From assembly GCA_015069605.1 (NCBI GenBank), contig SVII01000001.1:72359-136358 (forward strand): DNA of 64,000 bases, given 5' to 3'. This document shows, one piece after another, positions 30,497 through 40,366 of the stretch. The notes below the pieces were generated by a model that had not been told where the DNA came from, made no database searches, and saw only the letters and a program-made list of their open reading frames with translations. Numbering within the stretch: position 1 is the first letter of the stretch; every line of letters starts with the position of its first letter. A program made the translations under genes and the position numbers. The DNA is from Clostridiales bacterium. GTDB taxonomy: Bacteria; Bacillota; Clostridia; Christensenellales; Borkfalkiaceae.

Positions 30497-30510
30497 CGAA
30501 CATTTGTTCG
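30497..30510. promoter_or_regulatory. LexA (SOS) box
   Basis: CGAACATTTGTTCG matches the Gram-positive LexA operator (CGAAC-N4-GTTCG); 109 bp upstream of the start of the 171-aa regulator. Confidence 0.75.
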
Positions 30511-30729
30511 CTTTTTATATGTTTTTATGTTTTAATTATGACATATGTATGCCTATATAAAAACAATCGACAAAAATCGACTTTTTTCGCATTTTTGAGC
30601 CAAAAAATACATATAGGCTTGACGTAGTCAAGCCGCGTTCAAAAAGAGAAGAAAAACCTTTTCAAGTCAAGCGAAAAATTTCACCGAAAACATTGCTTTT
30701 TTCTTAAAAAGGTGTTATAATAAAAACGT

Positions 30730-33186
30730 ATGAGAAAAATTGCGAGAACAATTTTATTCCTTTGTCTTGCCACCGCGTTCGTTATGCCGAAAAGCGCGGG
30801 TTTTTGCGTACAAGAAAAAAACGCCCAAGCGGACGGCGCAAAACATTCTTTCACGGCGCAAACGGACAATGAAAAAACGGAACTTGTTTCCCCCTCGTCC
30901 TATCGTCAGTATTTGTCGTTGAACGATCCGTCTGACGTAGCGGTTTCAGAGGATTACACGGCAATCGCAGACGGAAACATAATCTACGTATATGACGAAG
31001 CGGAAGAAACGTATTTGCAATACGAACACGACAAAAACGCCGAAAGTTCGTATAACAAAGTGACAAAATTGCAATTCGACGCCACGGGAAATTTGTATTT
31101 CCTCGACGCATCCACGCATTTGTACGTACTCGATCCCACTACTGTGGACGAAGACGGTGAGGCTGCGGACACACAATTTACTTGCAGTACGTTTGCTATT
31201 CATGACGAAACGTTGTATTTCACCAACGTCACAACGCAAACTCCGCTTTCCAAAGTCGCCCTCTCCTCTCCCGACATCAGCAAAGCAACGACGCTGGTGG
31301 ATAAATTATCTTCCAAACCGACGATTACGTTTTGGGAAGACGAGCTGTACTATACGGACGGCGGAAAATATTTGAATAAAATCAATCCCTATGACGAAAA
31401 GCCCACACCCGTATTTCTCGCGGCATTCCCTGCCGAAATCGTGTCTATGACTATGTACGGCGGCAGCTTTTTCGCCTCGGATATCGACGGCAACTTTTTC
31501 GCTTATAATTTATCCGAATTGACGGAAACGGCGTCGGCGGACAAACTCATCCCCACGCATTTTTCCTCAGGCGGATATTCTTCCCTTTCCAAGTTCGGAA
31601 ACGAAATCTATGCCGTAAAAAATCATACGATTAAACAATACTCTATCGACGCCGTAGCTTTTACCGATTTTGAAATCGGCAACGCGTCGGATGCCATCAA
31701 CCGTTTAGACGGAGCGACGGACGTTTGCCTTTCAGGGCATAAACTGTTTATTGCAGATGAAAACAACGCTCGAATTTCTGTGTACGACACCACTACGCAA
31801 ACGTTTGATGCGCCCATTTCCACAACCATGTCCCCTGCGTTTATGACCTCGGACGGTGCAACGTTGCTTTTGGGTAACGAAGCCGCCGTCGCTTTATACG
31901 ACCTGTCCGCAGAAAATTACGGCAACGAACTGTTGACGGAAAAACATTTCAGCGGCGACGTGGCAGGCGCGGCTTGCGTGTACGGAACGTATTATATCCT
32001 CACCGAGCGCGGCTATTTTTATCAACTGACAAACGCCGAGGGAACGAGTGAATGGACGATTACGCAAACGCAAAAATCCTTGACGAAAACTCCTCGGTTA
32101 TTGACGTCAGATGCTTACGGGAATTTGTACGTAGCGTTCGATAACAACTCCGTATTTTGTTACAGCGAAGAAGAATTTATGATGCCTGCGGCAACGGGAA
32201 AGGAAATTTTAGAAACTCTGCCCGCGCAAACAAAAAAATTGGCGGTAGATTACCGCGGTAATTTGTACGCATTTGCGGAAAACGCTTTGCATAAATTCAC
32301 AAAAGCCGAAAACGGCGACCACGTAGAAAATACAAGCTATTCTTTGGACGGCGAATACGTGTACCAAACGCAAGCGATTGCAAAATCTTTCGCTTTCGGC
32401 ATCGAAGAAAACGCAACCTACGTGTTATACGAAGGCAATTATTTAATCAAGAGCGCAGCGCTTGAGCTTCCCACAGTAAAAAACATCCCTGTCAACAGCG
32501 CAGACGAATACATTTTCAGCGCGGAAAGCGCGGAATTTTCCGTTGTCAAAACCAAGCCCAACGCTCTGATTGTGGAATTTGACATCAACGCCTTGCAGGG
32601 CGCAACCGAATTCCCTTATCTCGCTTTTGAACGTAGTGAAACGCCGAAAACGGCTTTGCAGATTGGACAAACGGACGAATACAACATTCTCGCCGTGTTT
32701 GACGAAACGAAGAAACAATACTCCACCTATCTTGTCGAAACGGAGTATTGTGAAAGCTATCCTGATGAAGAATACCGCACGCAGTACGCGGAAGAAAATC
32801 GCGTAGCGGCGTATCTTATTAACGATATTCCCTTGTACAAATTCCCCTATTTAACTTCCCTTTTGACCGTTTGCAATATGCCGCGCGGAACGGAAGTGAC
32901 GTTGCTTGGAGAGATTGATAAACTTGACCACGCCTATTATCAAGTCGCCTATACAGACGAGAATGGGGAAATCAAAACGGGGTACATTCCCAAAGTCTAT
33001 GTAACGCTTTTCAACGGCGAACCGCAACCCGAAACCATTGTTTTGGGTGAAACGGAAAGCGACCACGATGCCTTGTGGCGTTGTGCATATATTTTACTTG
33101 GGTTAGGCGCAATTTGTATTTTAGTCGATTATCTATTGCTTCGAAAACCCAAAAACGACGACGATAACAACGCCCCCACCGCTTAA
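30730..33186 (+). CDS. membrane-anchored extracellular beta-propeller-like protein with SH3-like C-terminus
   Basis: Signal peptide, repeated NHL/propeller-like blades (FDATGNLYFLD, DAYGNLYVAFD, DYRGNLYAFAE), C-terminal TM. Confidence 0.65.
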   Translation: MRKIARTILFLCLATAFVMPKSAGFCVQEKNAQADGAKHSFTAQTDNEKTELVSPSSYRQYLSLNDPSDVAVSEDYTAIADGNIIYVYDEAEETYLQYEHDKNAESSYNKVTKLQFDATGNLYFLDASTHLYVLDPTTVDEDGEAADTQFTCSTFAIHDETLYFTNVTTQTPLSKVALSSPDISKATTLVDKLSSKPTITFWEDELYYTDGGKYLNKINPYDEKPTPVFLAAFPAEIVSMTMYGGSFFASDIDGNFFAYNLSELTETASADKLIPTHFSSGGYSSLSKFGNEIYAVKNHTIKQYSIDAVAFTDFEIGNASDAINRLDGATDVCLSGHKLFIADENNARISVYDTTTQTFDAPISTTMSPAFMTSDGATLLLGNEAAVALYDLSAENYGNELLTEKHFSGDVAGAACVYGTYYILTERGYFYQLTNAEGTSEWTITQTQKSLTKTPRLLTSDAYGNLYVAFDNNSVFCYSEEEFMMPAATGKEILETLPAQTKKLAVDYRGNLYAFAENALHKFTKAENGDHVENTSYSLDGEYVYQTQAIAKSFAFGIEENATYVLYEGNYLIKSAALELPTVKNIPVNSADEYIFSAESAEFSVVKTKPNALIVEFDINALQGATEFPYLAFERSETPKTALQIGQTDEYNILAVFDETKKQYSTYLVETEYCESYPDEEYRTQYAEENRVAAYLINDIPLYKFPYLTSLLTVCNMPRGTEVTLLGEIDKLDHAYYQVAYTDENGEIKTGYIPKVYVTLFNGEPQPETIVLGETESDHDALWRCAYILLGLGAICILVDYLLLRKPKNDDDNNAPTA

Positions 33187-33248
33187 AATATGCGTTGGGC
33201 GTAACCGTCCATGAAGAAAAACGATAAAATGAAAGGAGGAACGATTGT

Positions 33249-33335
33249 ATGTCTGATTATCACCCAAGCGTAGACCCGCTAAGTCGGATGTTTGTCACCG
33301 ACCGTTCTTCCCACGCTTTTTTCACGGAAGAATGA
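33249..33335 (+). CDS. 28-aa putative leader peptide upstream of mgtE
   Basis: AGGAGG Shine-Dalgarno followed by ATG; MSDYHPSVDPLSRMFVTDRSSHAFFTEE-stop; 78 bp before mgtE. Confidence 0.5.
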   Translation: MSDYHPSVDPLSRMFVTDRSSHAFFTEE

Positions 33336-33413
33336 TCGTTGCTTGATCCCACCTTCGAGGATACGCTACCCTTAAATTTTTTTCTATTTATAAAATTTCG
33401 GAGGTAGAGTATT

Positions 33414-35093
33414 ATGGAAAAAGAACTCTTGGACCTATTAACAATTGAAAATTACGAAGAAGCGGCCGCGATCGCGAATAAACTTACGCCCGAAGAACTT
33501 TCCAAAGTCTTAAAAGAAACGGACGAAAAGCATTTGGCGGCGTTTAGTGCCGCAATCGATAGCGACCTGCTAGCCGAAGCGTTGGTCATTTTGGATGCTT
33601 CCGTGCAGGAAAAAATTATTGTCGGCTTACACGACGACGAACTGGAAAAAGTCATGGACGAATTGTCCGTTGACGAAACAGTAGAACTCATTGAAGACCT
33701 ACCGCAGGAAATCGTGCACCGTCTTGCAGAAAGCGAAGAAATCGTGAAATTGTTACAAGAACGCAATTTCTCGGTATTAAAGCCCCTGCTTGCCTCTATG
33801 AACGCCACCGACCTTGCGGAAGTTTTTGAAAGCATAGAAAACGATGCCGAACTTTTGTTAATGTTCCGCATCATGCCCAAAGATCTCGCCGCGGAAACGT
33901 TTGTGGAAATGGACAGCGACGTCAAAGAACGTTTGATTGCAAAGCTCAACGACCGCGAATTAAAAGCGGTCATGGACGAACTCTTCCTCGACGATACTGT
34001 TGACCTCGTCGAAGAAATGCCCGCCAGCGTTGTCAAGCGTGTGCTTGCACAAAGCGACAGAGAAACACGCGCTTATATCAATGAAATTTTAAAATATCCA
34101 AAAGATAGCGCCGGCAGTATTATGACGATTGAATTCGTTGCCTTACACCCGTCCATGACAGTGGACGACGCCTTTGAGCGTATTCGTAAAACGGCAATCG
34201 ACAAGGAAACCATCTACACCTGCTACGTCACCGACGCCGCGAAAAAGTTGTTGGGGCTTGTCACGGCGAAAGATTTGATGCTGGCGAAAAAGGATGCAAC
34301 GATCGAAGAGATCATGAACGAAAACGTCATTTACGCTTTCACCGAAGAAGACAAAGAAGACGTCGCGAGAAAAATTACCGATTACGGCTTCCTTGCTCTT
34401 CCCATTGTAGATAGAGAATTGCGGCTTGTCGGTATCGTTACCGTTGACGACGCAATCGACGTCTTGCAGGAAGAAAACACTGAAGACATCGCGAAGATGG
34501 CGGCTGTCACCCCCACCGACAAACCGTATTTGAAAACGAATATTTGGCGTATTTGTTTAAACCGTTTGCCTTGGCTGTTGTTGCTATTGCTCTCCTCCAC
34601 GTTTACAGGTCTAATCATCTCTGGCAACGAAGCCACCTTAAATATGCCCGTATATGGGATTATTTTAACGGCTTGTATGCCCATGTTGATGGGTACGGGC
34701 GGTAACGCAGGTTCGCAGGCGTCCGCTATGGTCATTCGCGGTATCGCCTTGAAAGAAGTGGAATTTTCCGACCTTGGAAAGGTCGTTTGGAAAGAAATCC
34801 GTGTATCCTTACTCCTCGGCGCTATTTTGTCAGTCGCTTGTTTTGTAAAACTGCTTGCCATTGATAAACTGTACGCAGTCGAAAACGGTATGTTGGTCGC
34901 GCTCGTCATTTGTCTTTCCATGTTCGCGACCGTGCTTTTAGCCAAACTCATCGGTGCAATGTTGCCCTTGCTTGCTAAAAAATGTCGCCTCGACCCCGCC
35001 GTCGTCGCCTCCCCTTTTATTACGACGATCGTGGACGTCCTGTCTTTGACCATTTATTGCGCGGTAGCGGTAGCTCTGCTTGGCACATTGTAA
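33414..35093 (+). CDS. mgtE: magnesium transporter MgtE with duplicated N domain
   Basis: MgtE_N repeats, CBS pair (SAGSIMTIEFVALHPSMTVDDA), TM domain with MLMGTGGNAGSQ. Confidence 0.92.
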   Translation: MEKELLDLLTIENYEEAAAIANKLTPEELSKVLKETDEKHLAAFSAAIDSDLLAEALVILDASVQEKIIVGLHDDELEKVMDELSVDETVELIEDLPQEIVHRLAESEEIVKLLQERNFSVLKPLLASMNATDLAEVFESIENDAELLLMFRIMPKDLAAETFVEMDSDVKERLIAKLNDRELKAVMDELFLDDTVDLVEEMPASVVKRVLAQSDRETRAYINEILKYPKDSAGSIMTIEFVALHPSMTVDDAFERIRKTAIDKETIYTCYVTDAAKKLLGLVTAKDLMLAKKDATIEEIMNENVIYAFTEEDKEDVARKITDYGFLALPIVDRELRLVGIVTVDDAIDVLQEENTEDIAKMAAVTPTDKPYLKTNIWRICLNRLPWLLLLLLSSTFTGLIISGNEATLNMPVYGIILTACMPMLMGTGGNAGSQASAMVIRGIALKEVEFSDLGKVVWKEIRVSLLLGAILSVACFVKLLAIDKLYAVENGMLVALVICLSMFATVLLAKLIGAMLPLLAKKCRLDPAVVASPFITTIVDVLSLTIYCAVAVALLGTL

Positions 35094-35113
35094 CGTTTTA
35101 TTATTTTGTATAG

Positions 35114-35156
35114 AAAAACGGACTTGGAATCTCTCCAAGCCCGTTTTATTTTTTAT
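35114..35156 (+). terminator. rho-independent terminator
   Basis: aacggacttggaatctctccaagcccgtt hairpin followed by ttattttttatg. Confidence 0.75.
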
Positions 35157-35164
35157 GTTGCTAT

Positions 35165-35815
35165 TTATATCACGCCGCAAACAGAAAGCAATTCCAGTGG
35201 CTCATCCGCAAACGTTGTTCCGCCGTTTTGCAATAAAAAGTCTTTATCCTTAAAGCCCCAAGTAACCGAAATACAAGGGATGCCGGCGTTTTGCGCCGTT
35301 TGAATATCCACCTCGGAATCCCCCACGTACACCGTAGTTTCTTTGCTTACGCCAAGTTCTTTCATCACCGCAAACAACGCGTCGGGCGCAGGTTTTTTGC
35401 GAATCCCCGCCTCCTCGTTTTCCCCAACTGCCGCCATCAACAAATCCCCAAAATACGTTTCGGCAAGCGTTTTCACAGCAAAATCCGCCTTATTGGAAAG
35501 TACCGCAGTTTTTATTCCTTTTTCACGCAACACCTGCAACAACGCCATCACCCCTTCGTAGGGTTGCGTCTTGTCCGCACAATGCACTCCGTAATATGTC
35601 TTAAACTCTTTTAACACCAGTGCAAAGTCGTCCGTTTTACCGCCCAAAGCGCGTTCCATTAGCTTTACAATACCGTTCCCGATAAAGCTACGCACGTCCT
35701 CTCTCGTCCGTGTTTTATAGCCATATTTTTCAAGCGCCGCGTTAACTGCGTCCGTCAAATCATCCAGCGTATCCAGCAACGTTCCGTCTAAATCAAATAT
35801 AATCGCCTCGTACAT
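35165..35815 (-). CDS. HAD-family hydrolase, phosphoglycolate phosphatase-like
   Basis: IIFDLDGTLLDTLDD, YVGDSEVDIQTAQNAGI. Confidence 0.85.
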   Translation of the reverse strand: MYEAIIFDLDGTLLDTLDDLTDAVNAALEKYGYKTRTREDVRSFIGNGIVKLMERALGGKTDDFALVLKEFKTYYGVHCADKTQPYEGVMALLQVLREKGIKTAVLSNKADFAVKTLAETYFGDLLMAAVGENEEAGIRKKPAPDALFAVMKELGVSKETTVYVGDSEVDIQTAQNAGIPCISVTWGFKDKDFLLQNGGTTFADEPLELLSVCGVI

Positions 35816-35846
35816 GGTATGCTCTTTCTCCTTTTTTGCGTGATTT

Positions 35847-36497
35847 TTACAAAACTTCTTTGATTGCTTGTACCGCTTCCGCGCGGTTTTCGCTGTTGGT
35901 TTTGATATAGATTGCGGACACGTAATTTCTCGTCGTACCTTCGGAAAGTTTCAACGCCGCGGAAATTTGACGGTTGGTAAAACCTTCGTACATCATCAAT
36001 GCAATCTCGATTTCTCTATCCGACATTGAAAACGCACGTGCAAGTTTGATTTCTCTATCCGCCTCGATATTTTGCGCTGCCTGCGCAATTCTCCGCGCAA
36101 TTTTCGCAGGCAAAATCGTATCCCCGTCGTATGCGTTTTTGATCGCGTTGATCAACGCCGCGCTCGATACGTCTTTCAATAAATACCCACTCGCGCCGTT
36201 GTTGATGGCGTTAAGGATATAATCGCTGTCGTCAAACGTTGTCAAAATCACCACTTTCACGTCAGGATAATCCGATTTAATGCGTTGCGTCGCCACTACA
36301 CCGTTCATATTCGGCATACGGATATCCAACAACACCACATCAGGATGCGCCTCAGGCATTTTTTGTAAAGCTTCTACGCCATCATACGCCATCCCAACCA
36401 CCGTGAGTTTTTCATCCGTTTCCACAACGCTTTTCAGTTCTTCCGCCAATTCTTTTTGATCGTCCACAATCATCACTTTAATTTTTGTTTGTTCCAT
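35847..36497 (-). CDS. LuxR/NarL-family response regulator
   Basis: IKVMIVDDQKE receiver, C-terminal LuxR HTH-like (YEGFTNRQISAALKLSEGTTRNYVSAIYIKT). Confidence 0.88.
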   Translation of the reverse strand: MEQTKIKVMIVDDQKELAEELKSVVETDEKLTVVGMAYDGVEALQKMPEAHPDVVLLDIRMPNMNGVVATQRIKSDYPDVKVVILTTFDDSDYILNAINNGASGYLLKDVSSAALINAIKNAYDGDTILPAKIARRIAQAAQNIEADREIKLARAFSMSDREIEIALMMYEGFTNRQISAALKLSEGTTRNYVSAIYIKTNSENRAEAVQAIKEVL

Positions 36498-36525
36498 ATT
36501 ATCCACCTTTTTCATCAAGGATTTA

Positions 36526-37839
36526 CTATTTCAACTCGGACATGGGTAGGGTTAAATGAATTTCAAACCCTTCCTCTTCCTCGCTTTCAAACCAACATTT
36601 TCCGCCCAAAGATTTTACTCGATCCTGCATTGTCGTTAAACCAAACCCCATTTGCAACGGCTTGCCACTGAGCCCTTTCCCATTGTCGGAAAGCAAAAAC
36701 AAAATATTGTCGTCCTCTTTTTTCAACTCAAACCAAAATGCCGTCGCACCGCCATGCCGCAACCCATTAGAAATCCCTTCCTTAAGTGTATTACAAAGAA
36801 AACGATACTTTTCTTCCGTCACGGACACGTCCTCAATCTCCGAACGAATCTTGATCCCAGTTCCGTCCGTAGATTCCTGAATGACCTCTTCCAACGCCGT
36901 TTTCAGTGTTTTATTGCCCGAAATCCCCGACAACAAATGTACGCTGTCGCGCAATTCTTCCAACGCGTGTTTTGCTTGCAAGTTCGCGGACACAATTTTA
37001 CTTTTCGCCTCATCAGGATTGCTTTCCAAGATTAGTTTCGCCGCCTCCGTCTGCATAATCACCGTCGTAATCGAATGCCCTGCAGTGTCGTGAATTTCTT
37101 TCGCAATACGTTGCCGTTCTTCCAAAGCCGTCACTTCCGCTACTACTTCATACGCTTTTTCCAACTCTTGCTTACTTTCATCCAATTCCTTTAACGCTTT
37201 ATCCAAACGCAAAAACTGTCGATAGAACGCCAAAGCAACGTTAACGAGAACAAAATGTGCTACAAGGAAAAATACCGCCCCGATCGTTTCCGTCAAAACG
37301 GGGTATAATTCAAACCCGTCCCCGCGCAAAATAAAAGTTTTGACAACGTAACTACCCAAATATAACAACACGCTACAACCCAAAATCGCTACCGCCGTTC
37401 TCGTGCGATCGGTACTCATATACAACTCCGTCAAAATGAGTACGTACACCAAAATGGGATAAACACCGTCGGTAAAAAAGATAATCAAACTCGCTGCGAC
37501 AGCATCAATCACGTAGAAGATTGTTCTCACGCCACCGCCTTTTACGGCAAACAGTTTCATTCCTTCTGAAGCTGTCAACACCATTGTCAATGCTGCGATA
37601 TGGACAAACGGCCGCCATTCTCCCTGCGCAATCCAATGCTCGATCGCATCCAATAAAACGAAAGCTTCTACGATCAGCAACAAAGCAAAAATTAGCCATT
37701 TGCAAAAATAAACAAATCGTGCTTCGTTACGAATATCGTATTTTCCGAACAACTGTACGAAATATACGCGCAGTTTATTTTCTTCCGTTTTCTTGGGGCT
37801 CTTATCTTTTTTATGGATTTTTATAGAGCCTTTTTTCAA
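36526..37839 (-). CDS. sensor histidine kinase (HisKA_3 type)
   Basis: ERQRIAKEIHDTAGHSITTVIMQ and LLSDNGKGLSGKPLQMGFGLTTMQDRVKSLGG. Confidence 0.88.
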   Translation of the reverse strand: MKKGSIKIHKKDKSPKKTEENKLRVYFVQLFGKYDIRNEARFVYFCKWLIFALLLIVEAFVLLDAIEHWIAQGEWRPFVHIAALTMVLTASEGMKLFAVKGGGVRTIFYVIDAVAASLIIFFTDGVYPILVYVLILTELYMSTDRTRTAVAILGCSVLLYLGSYVVKTFILRGDGFELYPVLTETIGAVFFLVAHFVLVNVALAFYRQFLRLDKALKELDESKQELEKAYEVVAEVTALEERQRIAKEIHDTAGHSITTVIMQTEAAKLILESNPDEAKSKIVSANLQAKHALEELRDSVHLLSGISGNKTLKTALEEVIQESTDGTGIKIRSEIEDVSVTEEKYRFLCNTLKEGISNGLRHGGATAFWFELKKEDDNILFLLSDNGKGLSGKPLQMGFGLTTMQDRVKSLGGKCWFESEEEEGFEIHLTLPMSELK

Positions 37840-38570
37840 CGTCCTTCTTCCTCCTTAGCTTGTTGGAATACGCCTTGTACGGAATAATGAGAACTGATTT
37901 CTTTCATCTTCCCGCTGTGATAATAGCTAAACACGCCGTTCGGTGCATATATTACGTGTTCACAAAGAATAATGTTGTGAATACTGCAAAGCATCTGACA
38001 TTTCGATGTCATCAAATCGTCCGTTTCAGATGGTTTCGCAACCCCGAATGGATGCGTATGCACCAAAATAACACCTTTTGGATTGTATTTCATCAAGGAC
38101 GCCGTGAACTCTTTGGGCTCTACTTTTACATCGTAAAAACTTTCCTGTGAAAAACGCTTTTTCTCAAACAACCGACCATCTTCGCCTAAATAATACACGT
38201 CCAACACTTCGCGGTTGGTATTGCGATATTTCATCTTCACATAGCTGACAAATTCATCCGCATCGAAATCCATAGGAAATTCCTGCGATTCCACGTCCGC
38301 CTTGAAATATTTATAGCAAAATTGCCCGATTACACGCAAATATGCCGCAATACTTTTCCCTATGCCTTCTACTTTTTCAATTTCTTCCATCGGTGCAGCT
38401 AAAAGCGCAGGGATTGAACCAAACGCATTCAACAATCTATGCGCTAAATCGTTAGTATTGCGCCGAGGCACGGCATTGAACAGCAACACCTCCAACAATT
38501 CGTGTTCCTGCAATACTCCGCTGTCTAATTTTTGAATGATACGCCCACGGTGGCCAGAATGTTCGTGCAT
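37836..38570 (-). CDS. radC: RadC-family JAB-domain protein
   Basis: MHEHSGHRGRI..., ILVHTHPFGVAKPSETD (RadC-type HxH...D). Confidence 0.85.
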   Translation of the reverse strand: MHEHSGHRGRIIQKLDSGVLQEHELLEVLLFNAVPRRNTNDLAHRLLNAFGSIPALLAAPMEEIEKVEGIGKSIAAYLRVIGQFCYKYFKADVESQEFPMDFDADEFVSYVKMKYRNTNREVLDVYYLGEDGRLFEKKRFSQESFYDVKVEPKEFTASLMKYNPKGVILVHTHPFGVAKPSETDDLMTSKCQMLCSIHNIILCEHVIYAPNGVFSYYHSGKMKEISSHYSVQGVFQQAKEEEGR

Positions 38571-38803
38571 ACGCCCCTCTCCATCTTTGTTTCTTTTATT
38601 TTTTGTTATTATGTTTCTCATTTTAACATACTTTATCCGAAATGTCAAAGGCTATGTAAAAAAATTTATTTTTTTACAACAATCCCCTTGATTTTGTTTA
38701 CGAAATCCGATAAAATGTGTATAATAATAGTAAGCATTATGCGCGCCGTTTTTTTGATGAATTTTCTAAAAACGCGGCGATATCTTTAAAGGCAGGGAAA
38801 AAT

Positions 38804-40309
38804 ATGGAACATTCTATGAAAAAATATTTTGACGAAATCGTTGCTTCAATTTCTGATATTTTGAAAATTGACTCTTCATTGAAAGAAGCAGAAGACGGCT
38901 ATCCTTTTGGTAAAGAAACGGCGGATTGCCTCGCATCTTTCCTTTCGTTAGCGGAAAATATGGGCTTTGAAACCCGCAATTACGACAACTACGTCGGCGA
39001 AGTCATTTTCGGAGAAGGCAAAGAAATGGCAATTTTGGCGCACTTGGACGTCGTACCCGCAGGCAACGGCTGGAAATATCCCCCCTTCGGCGGCGTCATC
39101 AACGACGACGTTTCCGACGGCGGCGTGGAAGGTATGAAAATTTGGGGCAGAGGCGCTATGGACGACAAAGGGCCTGCAATGGTTTGCTTGTACTGTTTGA
39201 AAGCGTTAAAAGACGAAGGATTTATGCCTTCGCGTAAAATCAAGCTCATCGTTGGTTGTAACGAAGAATGCGGTTGGAAATGTATCGAACATTACAACAA
39301 AGTAGCGCAAATGCCTGAAGAAGGTTTTACTCCCGATTCCGATTTCCCTGCAATCTACGCAGAAAAAGGCATTTTGCATTTCACGACGAAATTCCCCATT
39401 GAAAACTCGCCTATCACCGCCCTCAAAGCAGGTGAAAGAGCGAACATGGTATGCGATTACGCAGAAGCAATCTTAACAAGAGCGGCTGGGAATAAACTCG
39501 TTGCGTATGAAAATCCGATTGAAGGCACTACCTTCTCCTATGATAACACGACGAATATTTTACGCGTACGCGGTAAATCCGCGCATGGTTCAACCCCCGA
39601 TAAGGGCGCGAACGCTTTGCAAGCAATGTTGAAATTCTTCTCCACCTTTAACGAAGATTGTAAAAAAGCGTACGATTTGTTATTCGACGACGTTATGGGG
39701 TTAAAGACAATGCAGGACGAAACGGGATACTTGACGATGTCCCCTGACGTTGCGTCCTTCAAAGACGGTGTGTTGAACATCACAACGGACATCCGTTTCC
39801 CCTCGACGCATAAGAAAGAAGAAATCGAAACTGCATTGACGGAATTCGGCGTAGCGTTTACAATCGATAATTATCAAGCTCCCCTTTACAACGATCCCAA
39901 CGGCAAGTTCCTTTCTACGTTGATGCAGGTATATAACGAGGCTACGGGCGGCAACGAAAAGCCCATCGCAATCGGCGGCGGCACGTACGCACGTGCTTTG
40001 AAATGCGGTTGCGGTTTCGGTCCTGAAATGCCTGGCGCGGAAGCCACCATTCACCAAGCAAACGAGTATATCACGTTCGATTGTATTCAATTCATGAGCG
40101 AAATTTATTACAATGCAATCAAGGCATTGTGCTGTGAAGCGTGTGAAGAAACGGAAATGCCTACCGCTACGCAATGCGCAAGCTGTGAAGAAAGCGAAGA
40201 ACCCGCGGTAGAAGAACCTGCAACAGAAGAAGTTGTTTGCGAAGAAACGGAATGCAAGCCTACGACGTATAAAATCGCAACGATCACCGTTCGTCGCGTT
40301 TTGAAATAA
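38804..40309 (+). CDS. M20-family dipeptidase (PepV-like) with Cys/Glu-rich C-terminal tail
   Basis: ILAHLDVVPAGNGW, GRGAMDDKGPA, GCNEECGWKC; tail CCEACEETEMPTATQCASCEESEEPAVEEPATEEVVCEETECK. Confidence 0.85.
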   Translation: MEHSMKKYFDEIVASISDILKIDSSLKEAEDGYPFGKETADCLASFLSLAENMGFETRNYDNYVGEVIFGEGKEMAILAHLDVVPAGNGWKYPPFGGVINDDVSDGGVEGMKIWGRGAMDDKGPAMVCLYCLKALKDEGFMPSRKIKLIVGCNEECGWKCIEHYNKVAQMPEEGFTPDSDFPAIYAEKGILHFTTKFPIENSPITALKAGERANMVCDYAEAILTRAAGNKLVAYENPIEGTTFSYDNTTNILRVRGKSAHGSTPDKGANALQAMLKFFSTFNEDCKKAYDLLFDDVMGLKTMQDETGYLTMSPDVASFKDGVLNITTDIRFPSTHKKEEIETALTEFGVAFTIDNYQAPLYNDPNGKFLSTLMQVYNEATGGNEKPIAIGGGTYARALKCGCGFGPEMPGAEATIHQANEYITFDCIQFMSEIYYNAIKALCCEACEETEMPTATQCASCEESEEPAVEEPATEEVVCEETECKPTTYKIATITVRRVLK

Positions 40310-40330
40310 AGTCCCCCCAAAAAAATATAC

Positions 40331-40366
40331 GCCTTGTCGTTTTTAGCGACAAGGCTCTTTTTTTGC
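40331..40366 (+). terminator. rho-independent terminator
   Basis: ccttgtcgtttttagcgacaagg hairpin followed by ctcttttttt. Confidence 0.8.

Noticed and set aside
36528-36550. caactcggacatgggtaggg and similar strings at 41280 and 62190 as a second dispersed repeat
   Set aside because: Two of three are explained by coincidental MSEL/MSAL coding at gene ends or inside domains; similarity is short and inconsistent
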